Below, one piece after another: positions 6,602 to 9,048 of a stretch of 9,048 nucleotides of DNA. Location: positions 1 through 9,048 of the forward strand of contig DIKO01000062.1 in assembly GCA_002423615.1 (NCBI GenBank). Reading direction: 5' to 3'. The first letter of the stretch is position 1. Each line of letters begins with the position of its first letter. The stretch comes from Desulfobacteraceae bacterium UBA5616. Its GTDB lineage: Bacteria; Desulfobacterota; Desulfobacteria; Desulfobacterales; UBA5616. A program made the translations under genes and the position numbers. Under the pieces are notes generated by a model. The model searched no databases, had not been told where the DNA came from, and saw only the letters and a list, made by a program, of their open reading frames with translations.

Positions 6602-7998
6602 CGGTAGATGATCCTTTTGTTCTGAATCTCCCGGTTGAGTTTGTTGGACAGGTGAAGGCCCTCGAGAATGAACTCGATGGCCGAGGCCGCCATGGCGGGA
6701 TTGTCCGGATTCACCAGGGTTGAGACCGCGTCCCTTAAGCCGTTAATGACCTGAAACCCGTCCATATAATCCGCTGAAGCCTGGTCCCTGGATATTTCAG
6801 CGGCCATGCCGTTTTCGAAGGATTCGACGATGGGGGCCAGGTCCTGGATCTCGAAATGTTCGTCAAAGACGATTTTAACGGCTTCCTTTGCCAGGTTTTC
6901 CAGGATCTCCAGATAGCCGGCATCAGGGATCTCGTATTCCAGCTCAAGCTTTCCCATGATGGCGGGAAAGGCGGATTCGATGTCGGTGATCCGGGGAGCC
7001 GCTGTTTTCTCACCAGCCAGAAGGCTTCGTTTCAGGGCGTTGCCGATCACGGCTTCGTAACTCCGGATGGAAACCCGGCAGCTTACCCCGGAGTGCTGGT
7101 TGACGTCGGCACTTTTCCGCGCGTTAAAGGTGATCTGGGCTAGTATTTCCTTTATGAAATCAGGTGTTTCAATGGTGATGCCGTTTATGCCCGCAGGTTT
7201 GATTTCCTGGTCCATGATCTGAATCTCATGTCTTTTATCCCTGGGGTAATGGCTTCGGATCTGGACGTCGAACCGGTCTTTCAAAGGGGTGATGATGCGC
7301 CCCCGGTTGGTGTAATCTTCGGGATTGGCCGTTGCAATGATGAGGATGTCCAGGGGCAGCCTGACCGGGAACCCCTTGATCTGAAAATCATTTTCCTCCA
7401 TGATATTGAAAAAGGCCACCTGGATTTTTTCCGCCAGGTCAGGCAGTTCGTTCACGGCGAAAATCCCCCGGTGGGCCCTGGGGACCAGTCCGAAATGAAT
7501 GACGGATTCATCATCCAGGGTCTTGCCCCGGGCGATCTTGATGGGGTCCACTTCCCCGATCAAATCCGCCGTGCTGACGTCGGAGGTGGCCAGTTTCTCG
7601 ATCAACCGCCGGTCCCTGGGGATGTAAACGATGGGCAGTTCATCCCCCGTTTCGGCGAGTTTTTCCCGGCATTGGAAACAGATGGGGTCAAAGGGGTCGT
7701 CGTGGATGGGGCATCCTTCCACCGCCGGCATTGCCTCGTCCAGAAAATCCACCATGGTCCGGATGATGCGGCTCTTGCCCTGGCCCCTTTCCCCGAGGAT
7801 GATCATGTTGTGACCGCACATGACGGCGTTGATGATTTCGGGCAGGAGCGTATCGTCATACCCGATGATTTCCGGAAACAATTTTTCGTTCTGCTGAAGC
7901 TTCCGAATCAGGTTGGACCGCATTTCCTCACGGACGGAGGGTAGGCGGGGGGTGTATTGTTTCAATTCTCCAAGGGCCTTAGCAGGGTATGTTGCCAT
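6598..7998 (-). CDS. ChlI/MoxR-like AAA+ ATPase
   Basis: The 466-residue protein is a magnesium-chelatase-I/MoxR-type AAA+ ATPase. Walker A is GERGQGKS (69-76); Walker B reads GIFAVNELPDL (178-188), with Asn183 before Glu184 instead of the usual Asp; sensor 1 is IATANPEDY (221-229); and RGRIITPLKDRFD (232-244) contains the arginine-finger region. An insertion after the P-loop carries Cys96, Cys107 and Cys110 (CPIHDDPFDPICFQC), which could bind metal. A C-terminal helical lid (about 280-360) follows, then an extra helical region to 466. GAGGAG lies five bases before ATG 7998, and the gene starts nine bases after the NUDIX stop. It overlaps the VWA gene by ATGA. By family it should form a ring that works with the VWA protein as a chelatase or remodelling machine; databases sometimes mislabel this group as sigma-54 regulators, for which there is no evidence here. 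Confidence 0.95.
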   Translation of the reverse strand: MATYPAKALGELKQYTPRLPSVREEMRSNLIRKLQQNEKLFPEIIGYDDTLLPEIINAVMCGHNMIILGERGQGKSRIIRTMVDFLDEAMPAVEGCPIHDDPFDPICFQCREKLAETGDELPIVYIPRDRRLIEKLATSDVSTADLIGEVDPIKIARGKTLDDESVIHFGLVPRAHRGIFAVNELPDLAEKIQVAFFNIMEENDFQIKGFPVRLPLDILIIATANPEDYTNRGRIITPLKDRFDVQIRSHYPRDKRHEIQIMDQEIKPAGINGITIETPDFIKEILAQITFNARKSADVNQHSGVSCRVSIRSYEAVIGNALKRSLLAGEKTAAPRITDIESAFPAIMGKLELEYEIPDAGYLEILENLAKEAVKIVFDEHFEIQDLAPIVESFENGMAAEISRDQASADYMDGFQVINGLRDAVSTLVNPDNPAMAASAIEFILEGLHLSNKLNREIQNKRIIYR

Positions 7999-8007
7999 TC
8001 GTGCTCC

Positions 8008-8841
8008 TCATGCCGGAGGCATGCCGTTAAAATAGTTTTCATCCAGCCGCCATTCTATCAGGGGCAGGGTTTCCGGTTCCGGCGGGCTGAATCCCAGTGC
8101 CAGGTTCAGAAAGTCCATGACGATGCGGTATGTGGCTCCCCAGAGGAGAAGCGTGTTGTCCTTTTCCTGATGGAGATACCCGGGGTGGCGAAGGGGCAGC
8201 CCGGTTTTGGGGATAATCCGGTCCCCGGCAAGGCTCAGGTCGCAAAGCACGTAATGTTCCGGATCCAGCAGGTTTCGAAAGGGGATATGAACGATTTCAT
8301 CCACTTCCCAGTTGGGAAAGAATTTTTTCTGCCGGGGGATCCAACCCACCATGGGAAAGATATGCCGGTTCCGGATGACCAGTTGCTTGGGCGGCAGCAT
8401 GCCCAGGAACCGGACCCCGAAAGGGTTCAGCCGCATTTCCTCAAAACTTTCCCGAAGGCTGGCCGCATAAAGGATGGCCACCTGGCGGGCCTTTCCGGGA
8501 AAATCCCTTCGCAATGTCTTCCAGAAGGTCCACTGGTTCAGGGTGAACGGCGCAAAGACCGCCAGTTTGCCCAGAAAACCATCCAGCCAGGGCGAAATGC
8601 CTCCGCCGGGGAAACATAAATCCCCTGCCTGCCGCACTTTCCGGGAACGTTTGTTCAATATCAGGCACAATTCCTCCCCCCTGTTCGCGCCACTTTCCTT
8701 GCACCCGATGGGCAGGAGCACGGCAGACTGCTCCAGGACATCGGGGATGGTTTCGGGGATGATGCCGGCCTGTTCCCGGTTTCGGTAAAGGGCATGTTGG
8801 ATTCTGTTTAACTGGGATTCATGAATGCCGCAAGCGTTCAT
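8008..8841 (-). CDS. NUDIX hydrolase relative (CoA-pyrophosphatase-like) with an insertion in the Nudix box
   Basis: Residues here are counted from ATG 8841 (277 aa). The CoA-pyrophosphatase-like entry motif is present: LILNKRSRKVRQAGDLCFPGGG (61-82), one residue shorter than the usual spacing before FPGG. The Nudix helix follows as AASLRESFEEMRLNP (126-140) with Arg130, Glu131, Glu134 and Glu135, but about 43 residues separate FPGGG from it instead of the usual dozen or so. The Gly after the EE pair is Arg (EEMRL), and no Glu occupies the first conserved acidic position. NUDIX enzymes cleave nucleoside diphosphates linked to another group; CoA-type members split CoA. Activity may be altered. 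An in-frame GTG at 8886 would add 15 residues but overlaps a probable -10/operator, so ATG 8841 is preferred although its ribosome binding site is weak. This is the first gene of the NUDIX-AAA+-VWA operon. Confidence 0.87.
   Translation of the reverse strand: MNACGIHESQLNRIQHALYRNREQAGIIPETIPDVLEQSAVLLPIGCKESGANRGEELCLILNKRSRKVRQAGDLCFPGGGISPWLDGFLGKLAVFAPFTLNQWTFWKTLRRDFPGKARQVAILYAASLRESFEEMRLNPFGVRFLGMLPPKQLVIRNRHIFPMVGWIPRQKKFFPNWEVDEIVHIPFRNLLDPEHYVLCDLSLAGDRIIPKTGLPLRHPGYLHQEKDNTLLLWGATYRIVMDFLNLALGFSPPEPETLPLIEWRLDENYFNGMPPA
8009..8023. repeat. Inverted repeat at the NUDIX-AAA+ gene junction
   Basis: CATGCC and GGCATG flank three bases, covering the last codons of the NUDIX gene and ending directly against the GAGGAG ribosome binding site of the AAA+ gene (8009-8004). 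As mRNA it could fold into a six-base-pair stem right before that site and tune translation or processing. Confidence 0.4.
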
Positions 8842-8877
8842 CGCATGTTCTTTTCTTTTTGCTCCGGATTTTGTTGA

Positions 8878-8895
8878 TGATATCACTGTATATCA
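8878..8895. promoter_or_regulatory. Inverted repeat, possible operator over the -10 region
   Basis: TGATAT (8878-8883) and ATATCA (8890-8895) are perfect inverted arms separated by six bases. The 18-base dyad has the size of a dimeric repressor site and overlaps the candidate -10 of the operon. No regulator gene is present in the window, so who would bind is unknown. Confidence 0.4.
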
Positions 8896-8916
8896 CAACC
8901 CAAAACAGGATGAAAA
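8887..8916 (-). promoter_or_regulatory. Possible promoter of the NUDIX-AAA+-VWA operon
   Basis: On the minus strand TTTTCA (8916-8911, four of six -35 bases) is followed after 18 bases by TATACA (8892-8887, four of six -10 bases). Transcription would start near 8880, about 40 bases before the ATG at 8841. The match is moderate, and an inverted repeat covers the -10. Confidence 0.33.
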
Positions 8917-8984
8917 CGTAAATATTCAATATTCCCCCTGACCCCGGCGACATTGCCCCGAGGGTTTATTGTTTTATCAAGGTT

Positions 8985-9011
8985 AACAACATGCAGTTGT
9001 TTTTATTTTTT
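8985..9011 (+). terminator. Weak candidate terminator (AT-rich hairpin plus T-tract)
   Basis: A six-base-pair stem (AACAAC with GTTGTT, loop ATGCA) runs into TTTATTTTTT. The layout is that of an intrinsic terminator on the plus strand, but the stem has only two GC pairs and no plus-strand gene precedes it nearby. Confidence 0.22.
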
Positions 9012-9020
9012 AATGGCTTT

Positions 9021-9038
9021 AAAAAGACCCGCAGGGGT
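9021..9038 (-). terminator. Weak candidate terminator for a gene beyond the right edge
   Basis: On the minus strand ACCC-CTGC-GGGT is followed by CTTTTT. The stem is only four pairs, so this is a marginal intrinsic terminator; it would end a minus-strand gene lying beyond base 9048 and insulate the NUDIX operon. Confidence 0.27.
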
Positions 9039-9048
9039 TTCAAATAAC

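Larger units (their letters stand above)
8896..9048. other. AT-rich non-coding end of the window
   Basis: No credible gene is seen. Besides the operon promoter it contains a GC-poor hairpin, AACAAC/GTTGTT around ATGCA (8985-9001), followed on the plus strand by a T-rich tract (9000-9011). It also has a short ACCC/GGGT hairpin (9027-9038) that, read on the minus strand, is followed by CTTTTT. These are described separately as possible terminators. Confidence 0.5.

Noticed and set aside
7228..7944. Plus-strand open frame of 238 codons
   Set aside because: It is antisense to the AAA+ core including Walker A and B. It is low in recognisable features, with Asp-, Gly- and Val-rich shadow composition.
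8842..8886. GTG start extending the NUDIX protein by 15 residues
   Set aside because: There is no ribosome binding site upstream, and the codon falls inside a dyad that overlaps the candidate promoter. The extension is Lys/Ser-rich with no family counterpart.
1..9048. CRISPR array, tRNA, rRNA, insertion sequence or prophage
   Set aside because: I saw no regularly spaced repeats, cloverleaf-like sequence, transposase or phage gene by reading both strands; a dedicated search would be needed to exclude small RNAs.

Overview
The window looks like chromosomal DNA from a Gram-negative, moderately GC-rich bacterium. The style of the genes (a standalone radical SAM enzyme coupled to prmA, a ChlI-like AAA+/VWA pair, a NUDIX protein with a divergent box) fits a Desulfobacterota/deltaproteobacterial sulfate reducer best. 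That assignment is inference from gene content and composition; there is no rRNA or other phylogenetic marker here.

Left edge (about 1-1140): visibly more AT-rich than the rest. It holds two small two-gene cassettes of the kind common in accessory DNA. On the minus strand a 61-residue protein overlaps the start of a nucleotidyltransferase-fold protein that runs off the window. Divergent from it, across a 190-base gap, lies an overlapping DUF4160/DUF2442 pair on the plus strand. Both resemble toxin-antitoxin-like or accessory modules, but no activity can be read from sequence alone.

Middle (1175-3411, plus): GC-rich, two translationally coupled genes (ATGA overlap), a radical SAM protein of unassigned substrate and PrmA, the ribosomal protein L11 methyltransferase. 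A convergent gene (3431-4912, minus) encodes a dynamin-like GTPase with two predicted membrane segments after the G domain.

Right (5009-8841, minus): a tight operon, transcribed right to left. A NUDIX hydrolase relative comes first, then a ChlI/MoxR-like AAA+ ATPase 9 bases later, then a VWA protein with an intact MIDAS, which overlaps the ATPase gene by ATGA. The dynamin-like gene follows 96 bases further on the same strand and may be a continuation of the operon or separately promoted. The AAA+ and VWA proteins very probably work as a pair, as in chelatases and MoxR systems: the ATPase ring remodels a target presented by the VWA protein. The NUDIX protein has a long insertion and degenerate signature residues. 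The NUDIX/AAA+/VWA(/dynamin) combination is the least explained and most interesting part of the window.

The right end (8896-9048) is AT-rich non-coding DNA with a likely promoter/operator for the operon and weak hairpins. No tRNA, rRNA, CRISPR array, insertion sequence or long repeat was seen.
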